From JASHUC01 sp035606175 (lineage in GTDB: Bacteria; Pseudomonadota; Gammaproteobacteria; Steroidobacterales; Steroidobacteraceae), in assembly GCA_035606175.1 (NCBI GenBank), contig DATNFW010000052.1, positions 29,872-93,871 on the forward strand: a stretch of 64,000 nt of DNA, in the 5' to 3' direction. Below, piece by piece: positions 29,314 to 39,032 of the stretch. A program made the translations under genes and the position numbers. Position 1 is the stretch's first letter. The number at the start of each line of letters is the position of its first letter. The notes beneath the pieces were generated by a model. It had not been told where the DNA came from. It made no database searches and saw only the letters and a list, made by a program, of their open reading frames with translations.

Positions 29314-30464
29314 GCGAGCTCTCCCGCGAATCTCGCGAGGCGCGCCGCGGCCTGATCGAGCGTCGCATCGCGCTTCGCGATACACAGTCTCACGACGGTG
29401 AGCGCCGGCGGCCGCTCGTAGAAGGGTGTGAGCGGGATCGTTGCAACACCCCCCTCGGTCAAAAGCCGCTCCGCGAACGCCACATCGCCTGGCGGTGCAA
29501 CGGCGCCGAAGTCGAGCAGCTGGAAAAATGTGCCCCGCGCCGGCGGAAGCGTGAAGGCGCTACCGGCGAGAGCCGCTCGCAGCCGATCGCGCTTCGCCTG
29601 GAAGAAAGGTGCGAGCTCGTCCCCGATCGCGGGTTTTTGCGCGAGATATGCGGCGATCGCGTGCTGCAGGGGGTTTGCGATGCTGAAGGTATTGAACTGA
29701 TGCACTTTGCGCAGCTCGCGCGTGAGCGGCGCCGGAGCGACTGCGTAACCGACGCGCAGCCCCGTCGCGTGCAGCGTCTTGCCGAAGGAGAAGACGGCGA
29801 AGCTCTTGCCCGAGAGCTCGGTGTGAGCGAGCACCGAGGCATGCTCGCGGCCATCGAAGACAACGTGCTCGTACACTTCATCGGAGAGCACGAGAATGTC
29901 GCGGTCGCGGATTGCCTCGGCGAGACGATCGAGGTCCGCACGCGAGAGCATCGTGCAGGCGGGGTTGTGGGGACTGTTTACGATGACGAGCCGGGTGCGC
30001 TCGCCGATCGAGGTCCGCACGCGCTCCCAATCGTAGGTGAAGTCCGGAGGCACGAGGGGCAGCCGGATGCAGCGGGCACCCGCAAGCCGCACGGCCGGCT
30101 CGTAAGAGTCGTAGGCCGGGTCGAACACGATCACTTCGTCGCCCACGCCGACGACCGCCTGAATGGCCGAGTAGATCGCCTCCGTGGCACCGAGCGTCAC
30201 GGTGATTTCCGCCTCCGGATCGGTGCGGATTCCGTAGCTCCTGGCAAGCTTCGCCGCGATCGCTTCCCTGAGCGACATCACCCCTTCCATCGGCGCGTAC
30301 TGATTGTGACCGGCGCTCATGGCAGCCGCGACGAGCGTCGTGAGGGCCGGATCGATGTCGTAGTCCGGAAAGCCCTGGCCGAGGTTGAGCGCGCCGAGCT
30401 CGCGCGCACGACGCGACATCACGGTGAAGATCGTGGTGCCGACCTCGGGCAGCTTGCTGCGCAT
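29310..30464 (-). CDS. Class I/II aminotransferase, methionine aminotransferase (YbdL-like)
   Basis: A 384-residue fold-type I PLP enzyme. It opens SKLPEVGTTIFTVMSRRARE and LNLGQGFPDYD, which is characteristic of methionine/kynurenine aminotransferases, and contains NSPHNPACTM, LSDEVYEH and the PLP lysine in SFGKTLHATGLRVGY. YbdL-type enzymes transaminate 4-methylthio-2-oxobutanoate to methionine, the last step of methionine salvage. ATG 30464 starts the conserved region; upstream in-frame sequence overlaps the kinase gene. It lies 23 bp after the ROK gene and overlaps the next gene by 4 bp. Confidence 0.88.
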   Translation of the reverse strand: MRSKLPEVGTTIFTVMSRRARELGALNLGQGFPDYDIDPALTTLVAAAMSAGHNQYAPMEGVMSLREAIAAKLARSYGIRTDPEAEITVTLGATEAIYSAIQAVVGVGDEVIVFDPAYDSYEPAVRLAGARCIRLPLVPPDFTYDWERVRTSIGERTRLVIVNSPHNPACTMLSRADLDRLAEAIRDRDILVLSDEVYEHVVFDGREHASVLAHTELSGKSFAVFSFGKTLHATGLRVGYAVAPAPLTRELRKVHQFNTFSIANPLQHAIAAYLAQKPAIGDELAPFFQAKRDRLRAALAGSAFTLPPARGTFFQLLDFGAVAPPGDVAFAERLLTEGGVATIPLTPFYERPPALTVVRLCIAKRDATLDQAAARLARFAGELA

Positions 30465-30487
30465 GCAGGGGCTCGGACTGCGTTCCG

Positions 30488-31312
30488 CTACTGCGCGCCT
30501 GGAGCCGAGCGCGCCGCGCTGGCAGCCGAGGGCGCCGCCCCCGCAGCCGCGAGTGCGCCGCCTGCAGCGGCGAGTGCGGCTCCCGCAATACCCGCCTGAC
30601 CGGCAAAGCGCGCAACCCGAATCTCCGCCTCGCTCTTCAGCAACGGCGCGAACTCGGCGAAATGTTCCGTGACCGCTCCGCCCAGGATGAACACGTCCGG
30701 CCACAGGAGCGCGTTGAGTCGCGCAAGATATTCGTTCACTCGCTCGCACCACGCCGGAAAATCGAGCCGGAGCGCGGTCCGTACGTGCGCCGATGCCCAC
30801 TTCTCAGCGTCCATGCCGCGCATCTCCAGGTGGCCGAACTCGGTGTTGGGAAAGAGCTGTCCGCCGATGAACAGGGCCGAGCCGATGCCGGTGCCGAGCG
30901 TGACCATGACGACCGGCCCCTCGAGTCCGCGACCCGCGCCCCAGCGCATCTCGGCGAGCCCGGCAGCGTCGGCATCGTTGAGGAACACGACCGGGCGACG
31001 GAGCGCCTTCGCGGCGAGCGCCGCGCCATCGATACCGAGCCAGGCGTGATCGATGTTGGCGGCCGTGCGAATGCGCCCCTGCTTCACGACGCTCGGAAAG
31101 CACAATCCGATCGTGCCGCTCGTTGCGGGGAGGCGCGCGATGAGCTGCGCGATCGCCGGAATCATCGCCTCCGGCTTCGCCGGTTGAGGCGTCGGCACGG
31201 AGACGAGTTCTCCTGCGAGCTCACCGGTCTCTACATCGACGACTCCGCCTTTGATCGAGGAGCCGCCGACGTCCACCCCGACCACCATTTGCGCCATGAC
31301 GTTCCCGCTCAC
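30488..31312 (-). CDS. ROK-family sugar kinase, polyphosphate-glucokinase-like
   Basis: A 274-residue ROK protein: ATP/phosphate loop GVDVGGSSIKGG near residue 11, catalytic Asp in FLNDADAAGLAE, second phosphate loop TLGTGIGSALF and the FGHLEMRG His. This pattern and length resemble polyphosphate glucokinases. The last 40 residues are an Ala/Gly-rich low-complexity tail. It overlaps the preceding permease gene by 4 bp, so it is co-translated with a polyamine transporter, an odd partner for a glucokinase. Confidence 0.85.
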   Translation of the reverse strand: MSGNVMAQMVVGVDVGGSSIKGGVVDVETGELAGELVSVPTPQPAKPEAMIPAIAQLIARLPATSGTIGLCFPSVVKQGRIRTAANIDHAWLGIDGAALAAKALRRPVVFLNDADAAGLAEMRWGAGRGLEGPVVMVTLGTGIGSALFIGGQLFPNTEFGHLEMRGMDAEKWASAHVRTALRLDFPAWCERVNEYLARLNALLWPDVFILGGAVTEHFAEFAPLLKSEAEIRVARFAGQAGIAGAALAAAGGALAAAGAAPSAASAARSAPGAQ

Positions 31313-32154
31313 GAATCTGCGGCAGCGAGCTGCACATCGCGCACGCGCCGTCTTTCACGATAACGCAACAGCACCGCGGTAGCTCCTATGCCGATCGCGA
31401 CGGCGAGCACCAGAAGCGTCGCGAGGGCGTTCACGTCCGGGCTCACCCCGAGCCTCACCTTCGAGAAGATGACCATCGGCAGTGTGCTCGAGCCCGGCCC
31501 TGCGACGAATTGCGTGATGACCAGGTCGTCCCAGGACAGCGTGAACGAGAGCAGCCACCCTGCCGCGACCGCAGGTGCGATGAGCGGCAAGGTGATCCTC
31601 ATGAACACCGTCGCCGGCCGCGCACCGAGGTCCATCGCCGCTTCCTCCAGAGACTCGTCGAAACCCGCGAAACGCGACTGTACCACCACCGCTACGTACG
31701 CCATGCAGAAGGTGATGTGCGCGAGCGCGATCGTCACCACACCCACGCCCCGCGGCCAGCCGATCGCCTCCTCGAGTGCGACGAAGAGCAGCAGCAGCGC
31801 AAGGCCGGTGATCACCTCGGGCATGACGATCGGCGCCGGTACCAGCCCCGCGAGCAGCGCGCGCCCCCGGAATGGCCCGAGCCGCGCGAGAGCTACCCCT
31901 CCGAGCGTGCCGAGCACGCTCGCCGCCGTGGCGGCGAGGAGTGCGATGCGGATGGAAAGCCACGCGGCGCGCACGATCTGATCGTCCGACAGGAGCGCCC
32001 AATACCACTTGAGGGTCGGGGAGTGGGCCGCGTCCCAGACCGTCACCAGGCGCGAGTTGTTGAAGGAGTAGACGATCAGCGAGGCGATCGGCACGTACAA
32101 GAACGCGAGGCCGATCGCGAGCATCGTTCGCGGGAAGCGCCCGGCAGCGTTCAT
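31309..32154 (-). CDS. potC: Polyamine ABC transporter permease (PotC/PotI-type)
   Basis: A 281-residue inner-membrane permease with six predicted helices and the EAA loop SLEEAAMDLGARPATVFMRITLP, which docks on the ATPase. ATG 32154 overlaps the potB-like stop; in-frame sequence further upstream lies inside that gene. The pair with the potB-like gene, the ATPase and the polyamine-type binding protein gives a full spermidine/putrescine importer. Confidence 0.92.
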   Translation of the reverse strand: MNAAGRFPRTMLAIGLAFLYVPIASLIVYSFNNSRLVTVWDAAHSPTLKWYWALLSDDQIVRAAWLSIRIALLAATAASVLGTLGGVALARLGPFRGRALLAGLVPAPIVMPEVITGLALLLLFVALEEAIGWPRGVGVVTIALAHITFCMAYVAVVVQSRFAGFDESLEEAAMDLGARPATVFMRITLPLIAPAVAAGWLLSFTLSWDDLVITQFVAGPGSSTLPMVIFSKVRLGVSPDVNALATLLVLAVAIGIGATAVLLRYRERRRVRDVQLAAADS

Positions 32155-33047
32155 TTGGGTGCCTCCAGCGCGCGCCGCTCGAGCCGCTGCAGCAGCAGGA
32201 TCGGTACGACGAGCAGCAGCAGCATGAGAATCGCGACCGCGCTCGCAACGGGCCAATCGCGGTTCTCGAAGAACTCATCGGACAGCACGCGTCCGATCAT
32301 GAGCTGATCCGTGCGTCCGAGGAGCGAGGGGACGATGTACTCGCCCACGGCAGGAATGAAGACGAGCAGCGCGCCGGCAGCTATGCCCGGCAGAGACAGC
32401 GGCAACGTAATCCGCAGAAAACGTCTGAACGGTCGCGCGCCGAGGTCCGCCGCGGCCTCCAAGAGCTCCGGATCGTGCTTCTCGAGATTGGCATACAGGG
32501 GCAGGATCATGAAGGGCAGGTACGCGTAGACGATACCGATGTACACGGCGAAGTCGGTCTGCAGGAGCCTCACGGGCCGGTGCACGAGCCCGAGCGCAAG
32601 CAGGACGTGATTCACCAGTCCGTCATTCTGCAGCAGGCCGATCCACGCATAGACCCGCAGCAGAAACGAAGTCCAGAACGGCAGCATCACGAGCATCAGG
32701 AGCGCGGTGCGCCAGGCCGGACTCGCGCGCGCGATCGCGTACGCCATCGGATAGCCCACCGCGAGGCAGATCGCCGTGGAGACAGCTGCGACGCGCAGCG
32801 AGTACAGATACGAGCGGACGTACAACGGGTCCGTGAACAGGAACGCATAGTTCGACAGATGCAGCGCGGGCACCGGCCAGCCGTGGCGCCACTCGATGAA
32901 CGGCGCGTAAGGGGGAATCGCAAGCCGCATCTCCGAGAAGGAGAGCTTGAGCACGATCAAGAAGGGAATGAGAAAGAGCGCGACGAGCCAGATCGTCGGC
33001 AGTCCGGCGATCAGGCGCCGGCCGGTGCGATCAGCGAATGGTGTCAT
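32151..33047 (-). CDS. potB: Polyamine ABC transporter permease (PotB/PotH-type)
   Basis: A 298-residue permease with helices from about residue 12 onward and the EAA loop ELLEAAADLGARPFRRFLRITLPLS. The sequence FRDPLYVRSYLYSLRVA-like region and overall length match PotB/PotH. It lies 13 bp after the ATPase gene and overlaps potC by 4 bp. Confidence 0.92.
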   Translation of the reverse strand: MTPFADRTGRRLIAGLPTIWLVALFLIPFLIVLKLSFSEMRLAIPPYAPFIEWRHGWPVPALHLSNYAFLFTDPLYVRSYLYSLRVAAVSTAICLAVGYPMAYAIARASPAWRTALLMLVMLPFWTSFLLRVYAWIGLLQNDGLVNHVLLALGLVHRPVRLLQTDFAVYIGIVYAYLPFMILPLYANLEKHDPELLEAAADLGARPFRRFLRITLPLSLPGIAAGALLVFIPAVGEYIVPSLLGRTDQLMIGRVLSDEFFENRDWPVASAVAILMLLLLVVPILLLQRLERRALEAPK

Positions 33048-33060
33048 CGGGTGAGCACGT

Positions 33061-34269
33061 TTAGCGGGTGAGCACGACAGGGCTCGTGGGATGCCACAAC
33101 AGACTCACGGCCGCATCGCGGGCCACGCGCGGACCGACTCCGCCGCCGACATTGGGGCAGGTCACGCGCACGAGCCGCCCCGATGGGATCTGCACCAGCA
33201 AGACGGAAACTTCGCCGCGATAGCCGACTTCGCGCACTCTGCCCGGCACGCAATTGGTGGCCGGTGTCGCACCGCCCGGCGCCTCGCGGGCGGGTGAAAG
33301 CTCGATTTTCTCGGGGCGGATCGCGACCCACACCGTGGCGCCGGGCCGAACCTCCAGTGGCAGGGCACGAGAGGCTTGCTCGGGTCCCTCCTCTCTCGAG
33401 CTCACCTCGATTTCTCCGATCTCCTGGCACGCAATGCGAATGTTGCCTCTCGCAACGGACTCGACCACGCGGCCCTCGAACAGATTGACGTTGCCGATGA
33501 AGTCGGCGACCAGACGCGTCGCCGGACGCTCATAGATCTCCGCGGGCGTCCCGATCTGGACGATCTTGCCCTGACTCATCACGCCCATGCGGGAGGAAAT
33601 CGTCATCGCCTCCTGCTGGTCGTGCGTGACCACGACGAAGGTGATGCCGAGGCGCTCCTGTATCGCGAGCAGCTCGAACTGGGTGTACTCGCGGAGCTTG
33701 CGATCGAGCGCGGCGAGCGGCTCATCGAGCAGCAGCAGCTTCGGCCTCTTCACGAGCGCTCGGGCGAGCGCGACGCGCTGGCGCTGTCCGCCCGAGAGCT
33801 GGTGCGGCTTGCGCGCCGCATACGGCGTCATCTTCACGAGCTCGAGCATCTCGGCGACTCGGTCCCGGATCTCGGCGCGGGCGAGCCTCTCCTGCTCGAG
33901 GCCGAAGGCGACGTTGCGCTCGACGCTCATGTGCGGAAAGAGCGCATAGGACTGGAACATCATGTTCACCGGGCGGGCGTACGGCGGTACGCTGCTCATG
34001 TCCTGCCCATCGATGTACACCGCGCCCGAGGTCGGCCGCTCGAAGCCGGCGAGCATGCGCAGGAGCGTCGTCTTGCCGGACCCCGAGCCGCCGAGAAGAC
34101 AAAAGATTTCGCCGCGTTCGATCTCGAGCGTTACCTCATCGACGGCCACGAATTCACCGAAGCGCTTGGTGACCCGTTCGACGCGCACGTAGGGATCACC
34201 GGGCCTATCAGCGGGTCTTTCATCGGGCCTAGAGCGACGCTGTTCCTCGGATGTCACTGGCGCGCCCAC
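33061..34269 (-). CDS. potA: Polyamine ABC transporter ATP-binding protein
   Basis: A 402-residue ATPase starting at GTG 34269. Walker A GGSGSGKTT, the signature LSGGQRQRVALARAL, Walker B LLLLDEPLAALD and the switch VTHDQQEA are all present, with a C-terminal TOBE regulatory domain (about 300-400). The first 25 residues are charged and disordered-looking. The start lies 4 bp beyond the stop of the binding-protein gene, and no strong ribosome site is visible, so coupling is likely. Confidence 0.93.
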   Translation of the reverse strand: MGAPVTSEEQRRSRPDERPADRPGDPYVRVERVTKRFGEFVAVDEVTLEIERGEIFCLLGGSGSGKTTLLRMLAGFERPTSGAVYIDGQDMSSVPPYARPVNMMFQSYALFPHMSVERNVAFGLEQERLARAEIRDRVAEMLELVKMTPYAARKPHQLSGGQRQRVALARALVKRPKLLLLDEPLAALDRKLREYTQFELLAIQERLGITFVVVTHDQQEAMTISSRMGVMSQGKIVQIGTPAEIYERPATRLVADFIGNVNLFEGRVVESVARGNIRIACQEIGEIEVSSREEGPEQASRALPLEVRPGATVWVAIRPEKIELSPAREAPGGATPATNCVPGRVREVGYRGEVSVLLVQIPSGRLVRVTCPNVGGGVGPRVARDAAVSLLWHPTSPVVLTR

Positions 34270-34273
34270 CCGC

Positions 34274-35452
34274 TCATTGCCCGGTTTTGAACCGCGTCCA
34301 CATCCTGTTGAGCAGCCGCGTGAACTGAGGAGACTTCGCGCGCTCGGGAACGAGCCGCGCCCGCACTGCCGGCGGCGGATAAATGCCGGGATCGTCTCGC
34401 ACGTCCGGATCGAGGAGCGGTAGGGAGGCGGAATCGCCGTTCGCGTATTTGATCAGATTCGAGTTGCGCGCGGCCACATCGGGCCGCAGCAGATAGTCGA
34501 TGAAGAGGTACGCATTGCCGGGATGCGGCGCATCCGCCGGGATCGCGAGCATGTCGAAATTGCGGATGGCGCCTTCCTTCGGGATCGAGTACGCGATGTC
34601 GATGCCCTTCCCGGCTTCGCGCGCCCGGTTGCGCGCCTGCTTCACGTCGCCGGACCAGCCGAGTGCGAGGCAGATTTCCCCGTTCGCCAGATCGTCGATG
34701 TAGCGCGAGGAATGAACGTATCTCACGTACCGGCGCATCGCCATGAGCACGCGGGCGGCGGCATCGAGATCGGCAGGCGCTTCGCTGTTTGGATCGCGGC
34801 CGAGATAGAGCAGAACCGTCGCGACCACCTCGGTCGGAGCATCGATGATGGCGACGCCGCAATCCTGGAATCGCGAGATGACCGCCGGATCGAAGAATAT
34901 TCGCCAGCTGTCCGTCGGGGCATCCGGCATCCGCTTGTGGATCATCGCCGTGTTGTAGCCCGGTCCCGAAGTGATCCACATGTAGTCGACGCCATACTGA
35001 TTGCCGGGATCGTACAGCGCCGTCGCGCTCGCCACCTCCGGGTCGATGTTCTTGAGATTTGGAAGGCGGGATTTGTCGAGCTTGCGGTATACGCCGGCAC
35101 GGATTTGGCGCTCGAGGAACGGCCCGGAGGGCACCACCACGTCGTAGCCCGTATGGCCCGTCAGGAGCTTCGTCTCGAGCACCTCGTTCGAGTCGAATAC
35201 GTCGTAGTTGACGCGCACGCCCGTCTGCTTCTCGAACGCCGTGATGGCCGCCGGGTCGATATAGTCCGACCAGTTGTAGACATTGACGACCTTGTCCGCG
35301 GCGGCCGAGCCGCCCGAGCACGCTGCGAGCAACGAAATGGCGAAGACGAGCGCGGCAATCACGAGAGCGGCGAGGGCGAGCGCGGCGGTCGGGGCGGCCG
35401 GGGCGGCGGGCACAGCGGCCGCGGCGGACACGATCGGAAGCGCTCTCCTCAT
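34274..35452 (-). CDS. potF: Periplasmic polyamine-binding lipoprotein (PotF/PotD-like)
   Basis: A 392-residue solute-binding protein. ATG 35452 gives a long Ala/Pro-rich leader with a lipobox SLLAAC (Cys45). The mature start VVNVYNWSDYIDP is the hallmark of PotD/PotF proteins, and Trp/Asp ligands for the amines occur along the chain (YGVDYMWITSG, LALGWSGDV, DMLAIPADAPHP). The apparent open frame up to 36430 overlaps puuA and is not used. It lies 17 bp after puuA. Confidence 0.92.
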   Translation of the reverse strand: MRRALPIVSAAAAVPAAPAAPTAALALAALVIAALVFAISLLAACSGGSAAADKVVNVYNWSDYIDPAAITAFEKQTGVRVNYDVFDSNEVLETKLLTGHTGYDVVVPSGPFLERQIRAGVYRKLDKSRLPNLKNIDPEVASATALYDPGNQYGVDYMWITSGPGYNTAMIHKRMPDAPTDSWRIFFDPAVISRFQDCGVAIIDAPTEVVATVLLYLGRDPNSEAPADLDAAARVLMAMRRYVRYVHSSRYIDDLANGEICLALGWSGDVKQARNRAREAGKGIDIAYSIPKEGAIRNFDMLAIPADAPHPGNAYLFIDYLLRPDVAARNSNLIKYANGDSASLPLLDPDVRDDPGIYPPPAVRARLVPERAKSPQFTRLLNRMWTRFKTGQ

Positions 35453-35469
35453 CGACTGCCGCGGCTTCC

Positions 35470-36810
35470 TCAAACATTGAGCAGCAGGTGCTCGCGCTCC
35501 CAGGAGCTGATCACCTGCAGGAACACCTCGTACTCGGCCTCCTTCACGATCGTGAAAGCGGCGACGAACGTCTCCCCGAGGAGCTTCACGAGCGGCTCGC
35601 ACGCGCGCAGCTCGCGCAGCGCCTCGTCGAGACTCCGCGGCAGCCCGAACGGCAGCTCGTGGGCGCTTCCGGTGATCGGATCGGAGGGCTGCAGGCCCTC
35701 GATCATCCCCAAATAGCCGCAGGCGAGCGAGGCTGCGATCGCGATGTAGGGATTCGCATCCGCGCCGGCCACCCGGTTCTCGACCCGGCGAGACTCGGGG
35801 TTCGACATCGGTACCCGCAAGCCCGCCGTGCGATTGTCGTATCCCCAGTGCATGTTGATCGGCGCCGTCTGGGAGCGCGTCAGGCGGCGGTAGGAATTCA
35901 CGTTCGGGCAGAGCAGCGCCATCGCCGCAGGCAGATAGCGCTGCAGCCCGGCGATGTGCGCGAAAAACAGCGGGGTCGGCGTCCCATCGGAGCTGCTGAA
36001 GATATTCTTCTTCGTCTTGTGATCGATGATGCTCTGGTGGATGTGCATGGCGCTGCCGGGCTCCTTGGCATGCGGTTTCGCCATGAAGGTCGCGTACATC
36101 TTGTGCCGCATCGCGGCCTCGCGGGCCGTGCGCTTGAAGAGAAACGCCTGATCGGCGAGATCGAGCGGCGGGCCATGGATGAGATTGATCTCCATTTGAG
36201 CCGGGCCGTCCTCGTGGATCAGCGTGTCGATCTCGATGTCCTCTTCCTCGCAGAACTGGTAGATGTCGTCGAACAGCGGGTCGAACTCGTTGACGGCCGC
36301 GATGCTGTACGACTGGCGTCCGGGCTCCGCCCGACCCGAGCGGCCGATGGGCGGCTTGAGCGGATAATCGGCGTCCGTGTTCGGCTCGACGAGATAGAAC
36401 TCGAGCTCCGGAGCTACGATCGGCTCCCACCCGTGCTGCGCATAGAGCTCGATGATGTTGCGCAGCACGTGGCGGGGCGCCATCGTGACGCGGCGCCCGT
36501 CGGAGTAGAAGCAGTCGTGGATGACCTGCGCGGTGGGCTCGGCCGCCCAGGGCACGCGCCGCACGGTCTTCGCGTCCGCCTTGAGAACGATGTCGATCTC
36601 CGCCGGGCTCATAGCCTCTGCCATCTGCGCCGGATAGTCGCCCGTCACCGTCTGCAGAAAGATGCTCTCCGGGAGGCGCATGCCCTCCTCTTCGGCGAAC
36701 TTCTCGGCGGGCATGATCTTGCCCCGCGCGATCCCTGCCATGTCGGGGATGATCGCCTCGACCTCATCGATGCTGTGATCGCGAAAGAACTGCTGAATGT
36801 CACTCGACAT
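35470..36810 (-). CDS. puuA: Gamma-glutamylpolyamine synthetase (glutamine-synthetase family)
   Basis: A 446-residue member of the glutamine synthetase superfamily. It has the beta-grasp N-domain (GIARGKIMPAEKF) and catalytic motifs APELEFYL, DGPAQMEINL, GSAMHIHQS and NRTAGLRVP. Family knowledge and position between PuuD-like and Pot-like genes favour gamma-glutamylation of putrescine or spermidine rather than of ammonia. It follows the puuD-like gene by 16 bp. Confidence 0.92.
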   Translation of the reverse strand: MSSDIQQFFRDHSIDEVEAIIPDMAGIARGKIMPAEKFAEEEGMRLPESIFLQTVTGDYPAQMAEAMSPAEIDIVLKADAKTVRRVPWAAEPTAQVIHDCFYSDGRRVTMAPRHVLRNIIELYAQHGWEPIVAPELEFYLVEPNTDADYPLKPPIGRSGRAEPGRQSYSIAAVNEFDPLFDDIYQFCEEEDIEIDTLIHEDGPAQMEINLIHGPPLDLADQAFLFKRTAREAAMRHKMYATFMAKPHAKEPGSAMHIHQSIIDHKTKKNIFSSSDGTPTPLFFAHIAGLQRYLPAAMALLCPNVNSYRRLTRSQTAPINMHWGYDNRTAGLRVPMSNPESRRVENRVAGADANPYIAIAASLACGYLGMIEGLQPSDPITGSAHELPFGLPRSLDEALRELRACEPLVKLLGETFVAAFTIVKEAEYEVFLQVISSWEREHLLLNV

Positions 36811-36826
36811 GCGTCACCGGCACGAA

Positions 36827-37582
36827 TCACCTCGTTTGTGCGCGCTCGAGACTCGCGGCCCCGAACGCCGCGAAGAGTGCCCGCGAGAACGTATTGCTCA
36901 TCACCTTCCACTCGGGGTGCCACTGCACCGCGATCGCGAAGCGGCTCGCGCTTTTCACCCGGAACGCTTCCACAAGTCCATCCGGGGCACGAGCCTCGAC
37001 GGTGAGATCGGCGCCGAGCCGATCGACACCCTGCGAATGCAGCGAATTGACGCGCACGCGATCGGTCCCTGCGAGCTGGCGCAGCAGCCCGCCCGATTCC
37101 AGATGCACCTCGTGAGCGGGGCCGTATTGCGTCTCGAGCGGCTGGGACTCATCGTCGCGGTGATCCATGAGGCCGGCGATCTCGTGCACTCGCTGATGCA
37201 GCGTCCCGCCGAAGGCGACGTTCATCTCCTGAAAGCCCCGGCAGATGCCGAGCACCGGCACCCCGTGAGTGACCGCGGCCGGAATGAGCGGCAGCGTCGT
37301 CGCATCCCGGTGCGGGTCGTGAAGGGTTCCGGGCACGCTCGGCTCACCATCGTAACGGTGCGGCTCGACGTTCGAAGGGCTCCCCGTGAACAGAATGCCG
37401 TCGAGGCGCTCGAGCACCTCCTCGAGATCGAGCTCCTCGCCAAGAGAGGGAATGAGGAATGGAATGGCGCCGGCCGCCTCGACGACGGCGCGGATGTATT
37501 TTTCCCCGACTGCATGGAAGGGGTGCCGGCCGATCATACGGCGGTCCGCAGGCAGTCCAATGACGGGGCGACGGAAACTCAT
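36827..37582 (-). CDS. puuD: Gamma-glutamyl-gamma-aminobutyrate hydrolase
   Basis: A 251-residue class I glutamine-amidotransferase-fold hydrolase that releases GABA from gamma-glutamyl-GABA. The nucleophile Cys114 in GICRGFQEMN has the same number as in E. coli PuuD; His and Glu of the triad are in VQWHPEWK. ATG 37582 begins the conserved RRPVIGLPADRR. Upstream in-frame sequence overlaps the puuB promoter region. It is the first gene of the nine-gene minus-strand run. Confidence 0.93.
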   Translation of the reverse strand: MSFRRPVIGLPADRRMIGRHPFHAVGEKYIRAVVEAAGAIPFLIPSLGEELDLEEVLERLDGILFTGSPSNVEPHRYDGEPSVPGTLHDPHRDATTLPLIPAAVTHGVPVLGICRGFQEMNVAFGGTLHQRVHEIAGLMDHRDDESQPLETQYGPAHEVHLESGGLLRQLAGTDRVRVNSLHSQGVDRLGADLTVEARAPDGLVEAFRVKSASRFAIAVQWHPEWKVMSNTFSRALFAAFGAASLERAQTR

Positions 37583-37730
37583 GGCAGCTGTCAGTCCGCT
37601 CGAGCTGTCGGCGATTATTACATTTCGGGGCAGTGGCCGGGCGCCGGGCGCGCATTTTAGGGGCGCCGGCGGGGTCGGGCGTTCGCGCGGCCATTGCAGC
37701 CAGGCTCGCCGGGGCCTCACGATCCGCCTC

Positions 37731-39026
37731 ATGGCCTTTCTGCGGCAAGTCAGCTCCTACTATCTGGCGACTGCGCACCCCGCCGAGCCACGGCCTCAAC
37801 TCGCGGGAGATGTCGACTGCGACGTTTGCGTGGTGGGTGGTGGTATCGCCGGCTGCTCCACCGCGCTTCACCTCGCCGAGCGAGGCTATCGCGTGGTGCT
37901 CGTGGAAGAGCATCGCATCGGCTGGGGCGCCTCCGGCCGCAGTGGCGGCCAAGTGCTGCCGGGCACAGCCGCCGGACCCCTCGAGATCGAGCGGCTCGCC
38001 GGACTCAACGTCGCGCGGCAAGTCTGGAACATCTCGGTCGAAGGCGTCGATCTCGTACGCTCACTCATCGCCCGCCACGCCATCGATTGCAACTGGGTGA
38101 GCGGTCATATGCAGGTTGCGATCACACCGCGTCACGACGGCGAGCTGCGCGCGATCGCTCGCGACCTGCCGGAACGATTCGGGTACTCGACGGCGCGCTA
38201 CATGCCGCTCGAGGAGGTCCGATCCATCCTCGACACGAAGCGCTACATCGCGGCGCTCTTCGATGAGCGGGGCGGACATCTGCATCCTCTCAACTACACG
38301 CTCGGACTCGCTGCGGCGGCCGAGAGACGCGGCGCCCGCATCTTCGAGGGCACGCGAGCGCTCGAATTCGAGCGGCACACCCCCGCCGGCGCGGCGCTCA
38401 GCGTGCGGACCGCGCGTGGAACGGTGCGCTGCTCTCAGCTGGCGCTCTGCGGAAACGCGCACCTCGGAAGAACCGCCCGCGAGCTCGCCTCGAAGATCAT
38501 GGCCGTCGGCACCTGTGTCATCACGACGGGGCCGCTCGGCCCGCAGCGCGCGCGGCGGCTGATCACCAACAACGCCGCGGTGTCCGATATGAACTGGGTA
38601 CTCGATTACTTCCGGCGCACAGCCGATGACCGACTGCTCTTTGGCGGGCGCGTCACCTATTCGGGCTTCGATCCGTCACGTATCGCTGCGACGACACGCC
38701 GTCGGCTCGTCAATGTGTTTCCGCAACTCGCCGATGCAAAAGTCGAGCACGCCTGGGGAGGATATCTCGACATCACGATGAATCGCGCGCCGCATTTCGG
38801 GCGTCTCGGTCGGAACGTCTATTTTCTGCAGGGATTCTCCGGACACGGAATCGCGCTCGCCGGTATCGCAGGCAAGCTGCTCGCCGAGGCGGTCGCCGGG
38901 CAGGCAGAGCGCTTCGACGTCTTCGCACGCATCCCGCACCGCGATTTCCCGGGCGGGGCGCTGCTGCGCCGGCCGGCGCTCGTGCTCGCGATGCTCTACT
39001 ACCGCATCAAGGACCTGCTCAGTTGA
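37731..39026 (+). CDS. puuB: Gamma-glutamylputrescine oxidase (FAD-dependent)
   Basis: A 431-residue DAO-family flavoprotein: dinucleotide motif VVGGGIAGCSTALHLAE (about residues 33-49), SGRSGGQVLPG and a C-terminal FLQGFSGHGIALAGIAGKLLAEA FAD segment. In the Puu pathway this enzyme oxidises gamma-glutamylputrescine to the aldehyde. ATG 37731 begins the conserved YYLATA region. It is divergent from puuD, with 148 bp between, the likely site of shared control. No PuuC aldehyde dehydrogenase is in the window. Confidence 0.92.
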   Translation: MAFLRQVSSYYLATAHPAEPRPQLAGDVDCDVCVVGGGIAGCSTALHLAERGYRVVLVEEHRIGWGASGRSGGQVLPGTAAGPLEIERLAGLNVARQVWNISVEGVDLVRSLIARHAIDCNWVSGHMQVAITPRHDGELRAIARDLPERFGYSTARYMPLEEVRSILDTKRYIAALFDERGGHLHPLNYTLGLAAAAERRGARIFEGTRALEFERHTPAGAALSVRTARGTVRCSQLALCGNAHLGRTARELASKIMAVGTCVITTGPLGPQRARRLITNNAAVSDMNWVLDYFRRTADDRLLFGGRVTYSGFDPSRIAATTRRRLVNVFPQLADAKVEHAWGGYLDITMNRAPHFGRLGRNVYFLQGFSGHGIALAGIAGKLLAEAVAGQAERFDVFARIPHRDFPGGALLRRPALVLAMLYYRIKDLLS

Positions 39027-39032
39027 TGGGCG

